A stretch of 64,000 bases of DNA from CBDCDJ01 sp965215355 (lineage in GTDB: Bacteria > Deinococcota > Deinococci > Deinococcales > Trueperaceae): NCBI GenBank assembly GCA_965215355.1, contig CBDCDJ010000007.1, positions 186,001-250,000 of the forward strand, given 5' to 3'. The notes under the pieces are model-generated. The model saw only the letters and a program-made list of their open reading frames with translations, did no database searches and was not told where the DNA came from. The translations under genes were made by a program, and so were the position numbers. Positions 33,074 through 41,920 of the stretch are shown here, piece after piece; the first letter of the stretch is position 1, and each line of letters opens with the position of its first letter.

Positions 33074-33474
33074 GCTTTTCCTCTCCCGTCCGGCGATGGC
33101 GTTGCAGAGACAGGGACGTTCTGCAAAAATTAGGACGTTTCCCAGTTTACCCCGTCACACGGATTCCGGTACTGCGCCGACTAAACCCAGCAGGCGTTTT
33201 TCCGCGCCTACTGGGGTCCCTATTTTTTTCTCGTTCCGGTCAGGTTAATCGAAAGTATCGACTCGAAAGGGCACAAGTCTCTGGAACGTCAGACCGTCGT
33301 GTTTGGCGGTTGTGCGGGGCGGCGCTGGGGAAGCTCGAGCCGTTGCCGACTTTTTACCCTGATGGTCGGTCTTGAATAGGCCTCTTTTGTCAAGTCCGTT
33401 TGAAAAGCGATGTTTGTCGGTCGTGTGGTTGCTCAGTTGCTGCTCAACAGGACAAGTCTAAGGGTCAAGCCGAG
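33074..33474. other. 401-base intergenic region with an orphan terminator
   Basis: No protein-coding frame here convinces me. The region holds the promoter of the small-protein/protease operon (minus strand), of which I can see only the AGAGG ribosome site near 33085, and a plus-strand hairpin with a T-tract at 33186-33229. The second half (33230-33474) has no structure I can name. Confidence 0.5.
33186..33229 (+). terminator. Plus-strand terminator without an upstream gene
   Basis: CCCAGCAGGCG (33186-33196) pairs with CGCCTACTGGG (33205-33215) with one mismatch, and TTTTTTT follows at 33223-33229. Genes on both sides read on the minus strand, so it has no plausible mRNA to end; a small RNA from about 33080 onward, or a vestigial terminator, is possible. 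Confidence 0.5.
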
Positions 33475-34458
33475 CTACCGTCGGTCCTCGCGGCGGCGCA
33501 GGGGGTGGGGTTGGCCGTTTTCTTCCAACCACGCCAGCAACGCCTGCAAACTTGCCCGCACCAGCCCGACGGAGGAGTCCGCCGCGCCGTAGTACAGGTT
33601 CAGGGTGTCGCCGTCGCCCGAAACCGTGTAGCCGCACGGAAACACGACGTGGTCGACGTCGCCGACGCGCTCGAACGGTTCTTGCGGGCCGAACACCCAC
33701 GGCGCGGAGCGCAGCAGCAGCTGACCGGGGTCGTCCAAGTCAAACAGGGCCAAACCGTTGCGGTAGAGCACCCCGCCGCCGGTTCGCTTGACGCCGTGGT
33801 AGACGAGCAGCCAGCCCCGTTCAGTTTCGATGGGCGGCGCTGACAAGCCCACCTTGACGCCGTCCCACCAGGGGCCGCGCCGAGCTTCTAAGATGCAGCG
33901 GCTCTGGCCCCAATTTCTCAGGTCGGGTGAACTTGACAAAAACATGTGCGCGCCTATCGAGGTGACCGGGCGGTGAATCGCCCACCAGCGCCCGTCGATT
34001 TGCCGCGGGAACAGCGCGGCGTCTTTGTCTTCGGGGGGGAAAACGAGACCGCAGCGCTCGAAGCTGTGAAAGTCCTCGGTTAAAGCCAGCGCCACGCCCG
34101 GCCCGCGGTGCGAGTAAGCCGTGTAAAGTACGCCGTAGCGGTCCTGGTCGGGCAGGTAGGTGATGCGCGGGTCCTCGACGCCCCACTCTTCCTCGGGGTG
34201 GTGCGGGTGCGGCGCGAAGGTCGGTTTCGGGTCGATGGTCCAGCCGTCCACGCCGTTTGCTGAACGCGCCGCGCACAGGTGCGACAAGCCGCGCATGTCC
34301 TCGACGCGCACCAGCAGCAGCGTCGTGCCGTCGCGCAGCCGGGTCGCGCCGGGGTTGAACACCGTGTTGGCCGGGTAGGGCCACATCTCGGCGGTGAGGA
34401 TGGGGTTTTCGGGGACGCGTTCGAACAGGTCGGTCGGGCGCTCGAGGGTCTGTATCAT
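33475..34458 (-). CDS. GH130 family glycoside phosphorylase/hydrolase
   Basis: A 327-residue five-bladed propeller enzyme of family GH130, which acts on beta-mannosides, usually by phosphorolysis. Typical stretches are NTVFNPGATRLRDGTTLLLVRVED, EWGVEDPRITYL, YTAYSHRGPGVALA, DKDAALFPRQIDGRWWAIHRP, WWDGVKVGLSAPPIET and YHGVKRTGGGVLYR. No signal peptide, so it is cytoplasmic. It overlaps the preceding glycosyltransferase gene by 4 bases and is the last gene of a three-gene operon, pointing to synthesis and turnover of a mannose-containing compound (inference). Confidence 0.88.
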   Translation of the reverse strand: MIQTLERPTDLFERVPENPILTAEMWPYPANTVFNPGATRLRDGTTLLLVRVEDMRGLSHLCAARSANGVDGWTIDPKPTFAPHPHHPEEEWGVEDPRITYLPDQDRYGVLYTAYSHRGPGVALALTEDFHSFERCGLVFPPEDKDAALFPRQIDGRWWAIHRPVTSIGAHMFLSSSPDLRNWGQSRCILEARRGPWWDGVKVGLSAPPIETERGWLLVYHGVKRTGGGVLYRNGLALFDLDDPGQLLLRSAPWVFGPQEPFERVGDVDHVVFPCGYTVSGDGDTLNLYYGAADSSVGLVRASLQALLAWLEENGQPHPLRRREDRR

Positions 34459-35462
34459 TCTCCCAGGATGCCCCTATACACGTCCAAATAACTGTGAGCC
34501 ATTTGACACACGTCGAAGCGGGTTTGGGCGTGGGCGCGCACCTCGGCGCGGTTTAAGCCCGGCACCCGTGCCAGCGCAGCCTCAGCCGCGGCTGAGCTTT
34601 TCACGGCAAACCCGGTGACGCCCTCGTCCACGACTTCCGGCACCGAGCCGCGAGCGGTCGCCACCACCGGCGTGCCGCAGGCCATCGCCTCGACCATCGA
34701 CAAACCGAAGGGCTCGTCGAAGTTGATGAGGTGCAGCAGCGCGTAGGCTCCGCCCAGCAGCGCGTCCCGCTCTCGCGGCCCCACCGAGCCCAGGTACTCT
34801 ATGTCCGGCCCGAGGTGCGGCTCGACCTCAGATTCGAAATACTGTTCGTCCTGGACGATGCCGGCGAGTTTGAGCGGGCGACCGCTCCGCCGCGCCACGC
34901 GTATGGCTTCCGCCGCGCCCTTGTCCGGGTGGATGCGCCCGAAAAAGAGGAGGTGGTCGCCGGGCGTTTCTTGCAGCGTGAACTCGCTGAAGTCGATGCC
35001 GTGGTACACGGTCGCCGCGTAGCTCAGCGCGGGGTGGCGGTCGGCGTCGCTGATGGCGACGTAGTGGGTGCCGGCGTCGTAGCGTTCGTAGACCGGCAGG
35101 ATGCGCTCCGAAGAAAAACCGTGAATGGTCGTCACCACGGGCGTGGCGACGAGGCCGCTGTAGGACAGCGGCAAAAAGTCGAAGTGGTTGTGGACAATTT
35201 CGAACTCGTCCGCGCGCTCGAGCGCGTGAGCGATGTGCAGGCACTCCCAAACCTTGGCGTCGAGCGTTTCGTCTTCCTCGTAGGGGCGTGGGCAGACGCC
35301 GTCCAGCACGGCCGCGGTCTGCGAGTCGAGGGTGGCGAACAGGGTCACGTCGACGCCTTGGCGCACCAACTCTTCGGTCAACAAGGACACCACGCGCTCC
35401 CACGGCCCGTAGTGGCGGGGCGGGGTGCGCCAGGCGATCGGCGCGAGCATGGCGACGCGCAC
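34455..35462 (-). CDS. Glycosyltransferase family 4 protein
   Basis: A 335-residue GT-B-fold glycosyltransferase. N-terminal acceptor domain: RVAMLAPIAWRTPPRHYGPWERVV and FEIVHNHFDFLPLSYSG. C-terminal nucleotide-sugar domain: HLLFFGRIHPDKGAAEAIRVA, then the E-X7-E region FDEPFGLSMVEAMACGTPVVAT, the strongest GT4 signature. The frame begins with GTG at 35462; ATG at 35450 is an alternative. It lies 4 bases after the large fusion gene and overlaps the GH130 gene. The sugar donor (likely GDP-mannose or UDP-glucose) is unknown. Confidence 0.88.
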   Translation of the reverse strand: MRVAMLAPIAWRTPPRHYGPWERVVSLLTEELVRQGVDVTLFATLDSQTAAVLDGVCPRPYEEDETLDAKVWECLHIAHALERADEFEIVHNHFDFLPLSYSGLVATPVVTTIHGFSSERILPVYERYDAGTHYVAISDADRHPALSYAATVYHGIDFSEFTLQETPGDHLLFFGRIHPDKGAAEAIRVARRSGRPLKLAGIVQDEQYFESEVEPHLGPDIEYLGSVGPRERDALLGGAYALLHLINFDEPFGLSMVEAMACGTPVVATARGSVPEVVDEGVTGFAVKSSAAAEAALARVPGLNRAEVRAHAQTRFDVCQMAHSYLDVYRGILGE

Positions 35463-35466
35463 AGGG

Positions 35467-37902
35467 CTAGCCGCGCTCGAGCGCGTTGGTTTGGGAGACC
35501 ACCCGGTGAAGCTCGAGCACCGCCAACCACAGCGACAGCGTGGACTCCGCGCCCTGGTTTTGGTTCAGCCGACCCCGGTGCAGGCCGTCGCGGCAGCCGC
35601 CCGTGGCCGGGTCGTGCAAGGTCAGGCCCAGGTCGTTGCGGCCGAAAAACCAGCCCAAGGCACGTTGGGCCTCGCGCAGCCACCGCCCGTCTTGCGTGCT
35701 CTCGAACGCCGCTGAGTAGGCCGCGACGCTGGCGTAAGCCTCGACGGCCTGCTGGTCGAAACGTGGCACGGCGTCACCCGGCCGGTACACCCGGTCGGAG
35801 CCGACCGGCGCGAAGTGGCCCGCGGGCGCGGTTTGCACCCCGGCCAGCCACTTTAAGGCCTCCAAGCCGACCGCCACCGCCGCGTCGTCGCCCACCGCCG
35901 ACCCGAAAGCGACGACGCCGTGCGGCAGTTTGGCGTTGCTGTAGCACAGGTGGTCCTCGAACCAGGGCCAGTTCTCGGTAGCGTTCTGCTCGTAAAGGCG
36001 TAACAGTCGCGCCAGCAGGTCCGTGCCCAGTGCGGTCAGGTCGGCGCTCAAAACGTCTCGGGGCAACTCGGCCAAGGCCAGCAGGGTCAGCGCCCAAGCT
36101 CGCGGGCTGGTGAAGTCGGCGGCCGGACCTACGCTCTCGCCGAACAGGCGCGCGGCCGTCCCGACGAGACCGGGCTGCGCGCCGTAGCGCCGCGCCGTCG
36201 CCAGGGCGCGCAGGGCGCGGGCGTGCGCGTTCTCGGCCCCGACACGTTCCAGCCAGCGGCGGTCGAAGCTCATAAAGTTGCGGTAGCGCCCCGTCGCGGG
36301 GTCGAAAGCGTAGTTCAGAAAAGCGAGGTAGCGGTGGCTCAGTGCGGCCAGCGCCGCGTCGTCGGCGAGTGCAAGCGCCCCCGCCTGCACGCTCAGCATG
36401 AGGGCTCGAGCGTTGTCGTCGGTGGTGTAGCCTTCGTGCAGGTTGGGCACCGTGTAGGTCGCGTGCTGCACCATGCCGGTCGTGTCGGTGAGGGTGGCGA
36501 CGTGGCGCAGGTCGAGCGCGGGCAGGTCGAAGGTGGGCAGGTCGAAAGACATGCCCGTGTCGGCCGGGTCGGCCGCCGGATAGCGCCGCACTCGAGACCG
36601 ACGCTCATACGCTACCGGCTGCGAGGCGGTTACCGGCCGAGCCTGGGCAGACCGAACGTCTTTAGGGCGGCCGCCCTGCCGGCCGCTCGAGGCCGCGACA
36701 CCCTCGCGAACCGCCATTCGCACGCTCGGCTCAGCTGTACCAGGTAGCGGCGGGGCGGCCGCACTTTCGACCGCTCGCGCGACGCTTTTCAGGTAGTGCC
36801 GCGCGCCCTCGGCCCAGGTCATGGTGCGGCCGTAGGCGTAAGCGCGCCGCCGCAACGCGGCCAGCGCCGCGTCGTCGCCGAGCAGCGACGTCAGCGCGCC
36901 CGCCAGCGCCTCGCTGTTTTCAAAAGGAACCAGCACGCCGCGCCCCTCGGCAAGCAGTTCTTCGGCGTACCAGTAGGGCGTCGAGACGACGGCCTTGCCC
37001 AGCCCGAGCGCGTAGGCGAGCGTCCCCGAGGTGATCTGCTCACGGTTCAGGTACGGCGTCACGTACAGGTCGGCCATCTCGATGTAACGCACCAACTTGA
37101 GCAACTCGACGAACCGCGCGTCGAAACGTACGTGTTCGGCGACGCCCAAACTCTGCGCCAGCTCGAGCAAACTCTCCCGGTACGCCTCGCCGCTGTGGCG
37201 CAACACGTGCGGGTGCGTCGCGCCGAGGACGAGGTACGTCACGTCCGGGTGGGCGCTGACAACCTCCGGCAGCGCGCGAATCGCCGTCTCGACGCCCTTG
37301 TTCGGCGACAACAGCCCGAAGGTCAGCACGACCCGCCGCCCCGCCAGGCCGAACTCAGCCTTACCGCGAGGTCCACCAAACGGCACGTCGGGGACGCCGT
37401 GGTGGATGAAGTCGATGGTGCGTGCCGGCACGCCGTAGACGGTCTGCAAAAAGTCGTGGCCCTGCGCGCTCATGGTGACGACCCGCTCGGAAGCCGCGGC
37501 TATCCGACCCAGCACCTCGAACTGCTCGCTCGAAGGGTGTTCCAAAATGGTGTGAAACGTGGTCACGACCGGCACGCGCAAGCGGTCCAACAGCTCGAGC
37601 AGGTAAACACCCGAATCCCCGCCGAAAATGCCGTACTCGTGCTGCAACACCACCGCGTCGACGCCGCTCGAGTTCAAAAAGTCCGCCGCGCGGCGGTAGT
37701 CTTGCAGGTCTTCTTGGTTCAGGCTGAAACAGACGCGCGGCGGGTAATCGTAGCGCGCCCCGTCGTTCATGGCGACAGCGAAGACGTCGACACCCGACCT
37801 CGCGGCGAGGGCTTCGGTGAGGTCGGTCGTAAAGGTGGCGATGCCGCAGCGCCGCGGCGCGTAGTTGCCGAGCGTCGCCAGACGAACGTGCGAGTGCTTC
37901 AT
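35467..37902 (-). CDS. Glycosyltransferase family 4 fused to a C-terminal helical (alpha/alpha) domain
   Basis: An 811-residue two-domain protein. Residues 1 to about 395 form a GT4 glycosyltransferase: RLATLGNYAPRRCGIATFTTDL, VVTFHTILEHPS, FGLLSPNKGVETAIRALPEV and a donor site ending GKAVVSTPYWYAEELLAEGRGVLVP. A low-complexity Arg/Pro/Ala linker (about 395-460) leads to a helical domain (about 470-811) with NLHEGYTTDDNARALML, NFMSFDRRW, NWPWFEDHLCYSNAKLPHG and RFDQQAVEAYASVAAY, resembling (alpha/alpha)-barrel sugar enzymes such as epimerase or glycosidase-like folds. ATG 37902 has GGGGGA upstream. First gene of the operon with GT4 and GH130. Confidence 0.82.
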   Translation of the reverse strand: MKHSHVRLATLGNYAPRRCGIATFTTDLTEALAARSGVDVFAVAMNDGARYDYPPRVCFSLNQEDLQDYRRAADFLNSSGVDAVVLQHEYGIFGGDSGVYLLELLDRLRVPVVTTFHTILEHPSSEQFEVLGRIAAASERVVTMSAQGHDFLQTVYGVPARTIDFIHHGVPDVPFGGPRGKAEFGLAGRRVVLTFGLLSPNKGVETAIRALPEVVSAHPDVTYLVLGATHPHVLRHSGEAYRESLLELAQSLGVAEHVRFDARFVELLKLVRYIEMADLYVTPYLNREQITSGTLAYALGLGKAVVSTPYWYAEELLAEGRGVLVPFENSEALAGALTSLLGDDAALAALRRRAYAYGRTMTWAEGARHYLKSVARAVESAAAPPLPGTAEPSVRMAVREGVAASSGRQGGRPKDVRSAQARPVTASQPVAYERRSRVRRYPAADPADTGMSFDLPTFDLPALDLRHVATLTDTTGMVQHATYTVPNLHEGYTTDDNARALMLSVQAGALALADDAALAALSHRYLAFLNYAFDPATGRYRNFMSFDRRWLERVGAENAHARALRALATARRYGAQPGLVGTAARLFGESVGPAADFTSPRAWALTLLALAELPRDVLSADLTALGTDLLARLLRLYEQNATENWPWFEDHLCYSNAKLPHGVVAFGSAVGDDAAVAVGLEALKWLAGVQTAPAGHFAPVGSDRVYRPGDAVPRFDQQAVEAYASVAAYSAAFESTQDGRWLREAQRALGWFFGRNDLGLTLHDPATGGCRDGLHRGRLNQNQGAESTLSLWLAVLELHRVVSQTNALERG

Positions 37903-38063
37903 ACTGTCCCCCAAACAGGTTGGATTTTAGAGGTTTGACCTATATCAAGGTGTGGTAGAACTGTGCCGGGTCATGTCCTCCGGTTGTGTTCATGATAGCC
38001 GCCCGGCCGGAAAGCAATGTTAGCCACGCCGACCTTTGGCCGGTATTTGCGTCTGCGACGGGG

Positions 38064-38903
38064 TCAAGCGGCTCTCGTGAGGTCGTAAACGCGTCTGGAA
38101 ACCCGCGCAATCAGCATCACGCCCTCTTGCTCGAAGCTGTACGAGCGGTCCGCGGAACCCTCGGTCATCACCACGAGCGCGTAAAGAGGTGTCCCGGCGG
38201 CGCTGTAAACGAGGCCCGCGTCGTGCCACAAACCGCGCAGACAGCCGCTCTTGCTCGCCACCACGACGGGGTCTGGACTCAGCTCCGCGTCGGTCGGCAG
38301 GTAGCGGGCCAGCGCCTCGGTGAACTGCTGTTTTTTGAGGATGCTGAGCGCGACGTCGGTGAGCGCGTCGGGCAATAGCTCGCGGCGCTCGAGCCTGAGC
38401 AGCAGTCCCAAAACGTCCGCCGCGCAGGTCGCGTTGCGCAGCCCGCGGCGCTGGGCCTCGTTCTGCTGCGCCGGGGGCAGCTGCAGCTTGCCGACCAGCC
38501 GCGTTTGCACCAGGCCGAGGTTTTGCAGGAACACGTTCAGCGCGTCCACGCCCAAGCTGTCAATCACGAGGTTCGTCGCGGTGTTGTCGCTGACGACTAT
38601 CATCAGGGTGAGCAGGTCGCGCAAGGTCAGCGCAAGACCGGGCTCGAGCGCGTGCAACACGCCCGTGCCGCCTACCTGGTCAGCGGGGTGCAGCGGGTAA
38701 CGCTTTTCAAGGTCCAAACGTCCCCGCGCCACCTCGACCAGCGCGTGTACAAGCAGGGGCAGCTTGATGAGGCTCGCCGCGCCCATCGCCCCGGTCGCGT
38801 TCAGGGTGTAGCTGCCGCCGCCGAAACTTTGGTAGGCCAGCGCGACGCGCCCGGAAAAATCTTGGACGAAGGGCAAGACGGCCTGCTCTATCTTCTCAGT
38901 CAA
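38064..38903 (-). CDS. Class A beta-lactamase-like serine hydrolase, no signal peptide
   Basis: A 279-residue serine hydrolase of the beta-lactamase/PBP fold. The three active-site elements are present: S44-L-I-K47 (SXXK), S105-D106-N107 in VVSDNTATN, and K-S-G in VASKSGCLRG near residue 219. The omega-loop Glu of true class A lactamases is not obvious (ERRELLP is the nearest). No signal peptide is visible, so it may be cytoplasmic, unlike resistance enzymes. It overlaps lysA by 8 bases and uses a TTG start. A role in peptidoglycan-precursor or peptide turnover is one reading; lactam resistance is another, less likely. Confidence 0.7.
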   Translation of the reverse strand: MTEKIEQAVLPFVQDFSGRVALAYQSFGGGSYTLNATGAMGAASLIKLPLLVHALVEVARGRLDLEKRYPLHPADQVGGTGVLHALEPGLALTLRDLLTLMIVVSDNTATNLVIDSLGVDALNVFLQNLGLVQTRLVGKLQLPPAQQNEAQRRGLRNATCAADVLGLLLRLERRELLPDALTDVALSILKKQQFTEALARYLPTDAELSPDPVVVASKSGCLRGLWHDAGLVYSAAGTPLYALVVMTEGSADRSYSFEQEGVMLIARVSRRVYDLTRAA

Positions 38904-40059
38904 GTTCCAACCTCAGCAGGTCGTCCACCGTCTCCCTTTTTCTGACGAGCTTGAGTTCGCCGTTTTGCACGACCGCCTCGGCCGGGCGGAGGGAGGAGGC
39001 GTAGTTCGAGGCCATCGCGAAACCGTAGGCCCCGGCCTGTTCGACCGCGAGCAGGTCGCCCGGCGCGACTTCGGGCAGGTCTCGAGCCCGCCCCAAACGG
39101 TCGGCGTTTTCGCACAGCGGGCCGTCGACGTCGGCGCTGAAACTCGTGCCCGTTTTACCCACCACCCGGATGGGGTGCGCCGCGCCGTAGAGCGCGGGCC
39201 GCAGCAGGTCGGCCATGCCCGCGTCGGCGATGACGTGGTTAAGTGCGCCCGTTTTGACGTGCAACACCCGGCTCAGCAGCACCCCGGCCTCAGCGACCAA
39301 AAAGCGGCCCGGCTCGACGATTACCTTCAAACTGTGGCGCTCGGCAAACCGTAAAACTTTCTCTGCAAACCTCTCCAAGTTGAAACCTGGCACCGCGAAC
39401 CCGCCGCCGATGTCCAACTCCGCCGCGCCGAAGCGCTCGTACAGCGGCCCCAACACCGAAAAAATTTCGTCGTACACGCTTGCTTCGCCAATCTGCGAGC
39501 CCGCGTGGACGTGGAAGCCGCCGAGCCGGTCTCGAGCCGCCACCTCTTCCGCGACTGCCGCAGCCTCCCCCGGCGTCATGCCGAACTTGGACTCGGCCGC
39601 GCCCGTCGCCAAGTGTTCGTGCGTTCTGGGGTCGAGGCCGGGGTTGACGCGGGGGAAAAAGCGCACACCGGGCGCGTCGACCTCTCGCCAGACCCGCCAC
39701 TGCGACACGCTGTCCAGGCTCACCCGGCCGACCCCGAGGTCCACTGCACGCTTGACGAGGTCGAGGTCCTGCCGCGGTCCGCCGAGAAGAATGCGCTTTA
39801 AGGGGATGCCGGCGCGTACAGCGCGCTCGAGTTCGCCCAGGGTAATCGTTTCCGCCCCCAAGCCGAGGTGGGCGAGCGTCTCGAGCACCGCATGGTTCGG
39901 GTTGGCCTTGACCGCGTAAAGCAGGGCGGCGTCGGGCAAAGCCTCGCGCAACGCGGCGACCTGCGCGGCCACCTTGTCCAAGTCGTAAAGGTAGAGGGGC
40001 GTGCCGTAGGTCGCGGCTGCCTTTAAAAGAACGTCGGGAGGATTGGCAAAAGCTGTCAT
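38896..40059 (-). CDS. lysA: Diaminopimelate decarboxylase
   Basis: A 387-residue PLP enzyme that makes lysine from meso-diaminopimelate in the last step of lysine synthesis. The PLP lysine is K51 in LLYAVKANPNHAVL. Further family motifs are GLGAETITLGELERA, ILLGGPRQDLDLVKRA, FHVHAGSQIGEASVY, LDIGGGFAVPG, IVEPGRFLVAEAG, and DGPLCENAD with the Cys of the substrate site. ATG start; the end overlaps the serine hydrolase gene by 8 bases. Most features fit LysA; related ornithine/arginine decarboxylases of the same fold are less likely. Confidence 0.92.
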   Translation of the reverse strand: MTAFANPPDVLLKAAATYGTPLYLYDLDKVAAQVAALREALPDAALLYAVKANPNHAVLETLAHLGLGAETITLGELERAVRAGIPLKRILLGGPRQDLDLVKRAVDLGVGRVSLDSVSQWRVWREVDAPGVRFFPRVNPGLDPRTHEHLATGAAESKFGMTPGEAAAVAEEVAARDRLGGFHVHAGSQIGEASVYDEIFSVLGPLYERFGAAELDIGGGFAVPGFNLERFAEKVLRFAERHSLKVIVEPGRFLVAEAGVLLSRVLHVKTGALNHVIADAGMADLLRPALYGAAHPIRVVGKTGTSFSADVDGPLCENADRLGRARDLPEVAPGDLLAVEQAGAYGFAMASNYASSLRPAEAVVQNGELKLVRKRETVDDLLRLELD

Positions 40060-40142
40060 CCAGGCTTCAGCTTAAACTTCCACCCGCGTCCTCTGCAATC
40101 GTCACCCGGGCACGGGGACCTTTATGCGGTATCCTTGGCCCC

Positions 40143-40643
40143 ATGAACCGACAACTACGCCGCGCTCAGGAAAAGGCGGACGACAAAAAAGCTAAGGAAA
40201 AACAACGCGCCAAGAAAGCCCGGCAGACCAAAAAGCAGGTGCGCCGCGTAAAGCGGAGCGAGCCCAAAGCCGCGCCCCCGGTCAAGCGCCGGCCCGACCT
40301 GTTTTACCGCTTCGCCGGACCGATCACGATTTTTACGACCGTCTTTATCGTCTTGCAGGCACTGCGCCCGGTCCAGAACACCATTGAACTCGTCGTGCAG
40401 GTCGCTTACTACTTCATTTTCGGCTACGGCTTGTCGCTGTGGCTGTTCAAGCGGGGCCGCAAAAACGCGCATTACGTCGCGGCGGGCGTCGGGGCGGTCG
40501 TCGCCGTGGCGATGCAGTTGTTACCGCTGGCTTTCCCCGCGCTGCTGCTCACGCCCAACTTGCAACTCATGCTGCTCGCCGCCGGGCTGAGCATCGTCGG
40601 CGCGCTGTTGGGGCAGTGGGTCCACTCGAGGGTGCAGTCCTAA
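40143..40643 (+). CDS. Small membrane protein with basic N-terminal tail
   Basis: A 166-residue protein. The first 45 residues are extremely basic (KAKEKQRAKKARQTKKQ and more), then come four hydrophobic spans (about residues 58-75, 82-100, 110-135, 140-158). I do not recognise a family; the layout, a lysine-rich cytoplasmic tail on a small four-span protein, is common for uncharacterised proteins in Deinococcota. A TATCCT box lies 7 bases before the ATG, so it is likely leaderless. Its stop overlaps the convergent flavoprotein gene by 4 bases. Confidence 0.7.
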   Translation: MNRQLRRAQEKADDKKAKEKQRAKKARQTKKQVRRVKRSEPKAAPPVKRRPDLFYRFAGPITIFTTVFIVLQALRPVQNTIELVVQVAYYFIFGYGLSLWLFKRGRKNAHYVAAGVGAVVAVAMQLLPLAFPALLLTPNLQLMLLAAGLSIVGALLGQWVHSRVQS

Positions 40644-41911
40644 GTCCCGCGTGGCCGCGCCATTCCCGCGGTGTCGTTCAACAACACGGCCGCCGCCCGC
40701 TCGCCGCTCGCCATCGCGCCCTGAACCGAGCTTGAACTCGTCGCCTCCGACGCGATGAGGACGTTTTTCAGCCCCGCGGCGTGCCCGACAAGGTTGCTGA
40801 CAAACCCGGGCGGTTGCGCGAACTGGGCAAACCTTAGCCGGTCGACGTGAAGAAGACTGAGCTTTGTGACGGCGTCACCGTACCAGCGCTCGAGTTCGCC
40901 GCGCACCGCCGCGTCCAGACCCGCGTCGTCCAGCGGCAGCCCGAGCACGGTGACGACGAGGAGGTGCTTGCCGGACGGTGCTAAGTCCGGGTTGAGGTTG
41001 CTAGCCCACACCGCGTTGTTGAGGTAGCCCGGTTCGGCGTTGAGAAGCAAGCGTTTTTCGGCGTCGAGCTGCGTGTCGGACGCGTAGTAGAGGTAGCTGC
41101 TGCTCACCGCCTCATGCGGCGCGGCGACGCCGGTCAAGCGCCGCAGCTCGGGTGGGTCGGTCGCGACGACGACACGGTCAGCCGAGACACGGTCAGCCGT
41201 CAACGTGCCCCCGCTCGTGTGAACGGTGACGCGGTCGGCTCGAGCCTCCAAGCGCTCTACTCTCGTACTGATTGAGATGTCCAAACCTTCGGCGAGCTGC
41301 TTGGCGACCTCACCGATGCCGCCGCGCGGCACCGTCGTGCGGCCGTCGAGCAACATGCGAAAGTAGTAGCGGAACAGCCGCGCGCTCGTCGTAAGACTGC
41401 GGTTTAAAAAGATGCCCCCGAAAAACGGTGCGAAAAAGTTGGTGATAGACCTGTTCGAAAAGCCGAACGCCTTCAAGAATTCAAGCGTGGTCTCGTCCGC
41501 TCCTGAAAGCAACTCGGCCAGCGGCAGGCTCTTGATATAAACCGCCAACCGCGCCACGAGCAAGCGGTCTTTTAGGGTCAGCACGTCGGACGCTACAGTG
41601 CCGAACAGACTTCCGGGGTGGCGCAACGGGTCGCCGAGGCGCACGGTCGTTGCGCCCCGGTGGATGACGGCGGCCGGGGGAAACGTGACGAGGTCCAGCC
41701 TTGCCAAGTCCAGGTTGCGTTTTACCGCCGGGTAAGCGGTAAAGAGCACCTGAAAGCCGCGGTCGAGCGTAAAACCCTCGATGTTCCGCGTCTGCACGCG
41801 CCCGCCGATGTCGGGGGCGGCCTCGAGCACCCGCACCCTTGCCCCCGCACGCTGTAAGGTGCGCGCCGCCGTGAGTCCCGCCAAGCCTGCGCCGATAACG
41901 ATGACGTTCAT
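40640..41911 (-). CDS. FAD-dependent oxidoreductase (phytoene desaturase/amine oxidase-like)
   Basis: A 423-residue flavoprotein. It starts with the dinucleotide-binding motif VIVIGAGLAGLTAARTLQRAG and continues with VRVLEAAPDIGGRVQTRNIEGFTLDRGFQV, typical of phytoene desaturase and amine-oxidase-like enzymes. The end has LIASEATSSSSVQGAMASGERAA, the second FAD-contact segment. Related Deinococcota and plant proteins are linked to carotenoid or quinone chemistry, but the substrate here is unknown and no other carotenoid gene is in the window. TAAACT lies 6 bases before the ATG, so it is leaderless. Confidence 0.85.
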   Translation of the reverse strand: MNVIVIGAGLAGLTAARTLQRAGARVRVLEAAPDIGGRVQTRNIEGFTLDRGFQVLFTAYPAVKRNLDLARLDLVTFPPAAVIHRGATTVRLGDPLRHPGSLFGTVASDVLTLKDRLLVARLAVYIKSLPLAELLSGADETTLEFLKAFGFSNRSITNFFAPFFGGIFLNRSLTTSARLFRYYFRMLLDGRTTVPRGGIGEVAKQLAEGLDISISTRVERLEARADRVTVHTSGGTLTADRVSADRVVVATDPPELRRLTGVAAPHEAVSSSYLYYASDTQLDAEKRLLLNAEPGYLNNAVWASNLNPDLAPSGKHLLVVTVLGLPLDDAGLDAAVRGELERWYGDAVTKLSLLHVDRLRFAQFAQPPGFVSNLVGHAAGLKNVLIASEATSSSSVQGAMASGERAAAVLLNDTAGMARPRGT

Positions 41912-41920
41912 CTGGAGAGT

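Noticed and set aside
38064..38903. Serine hydrolase as an antibiotic-resistance beta-lactamase
   Set aside because: No export signal and no clear omega-loop Glu; gene coupling to lysA argues for a metabolic role, so no resistance claim is made.
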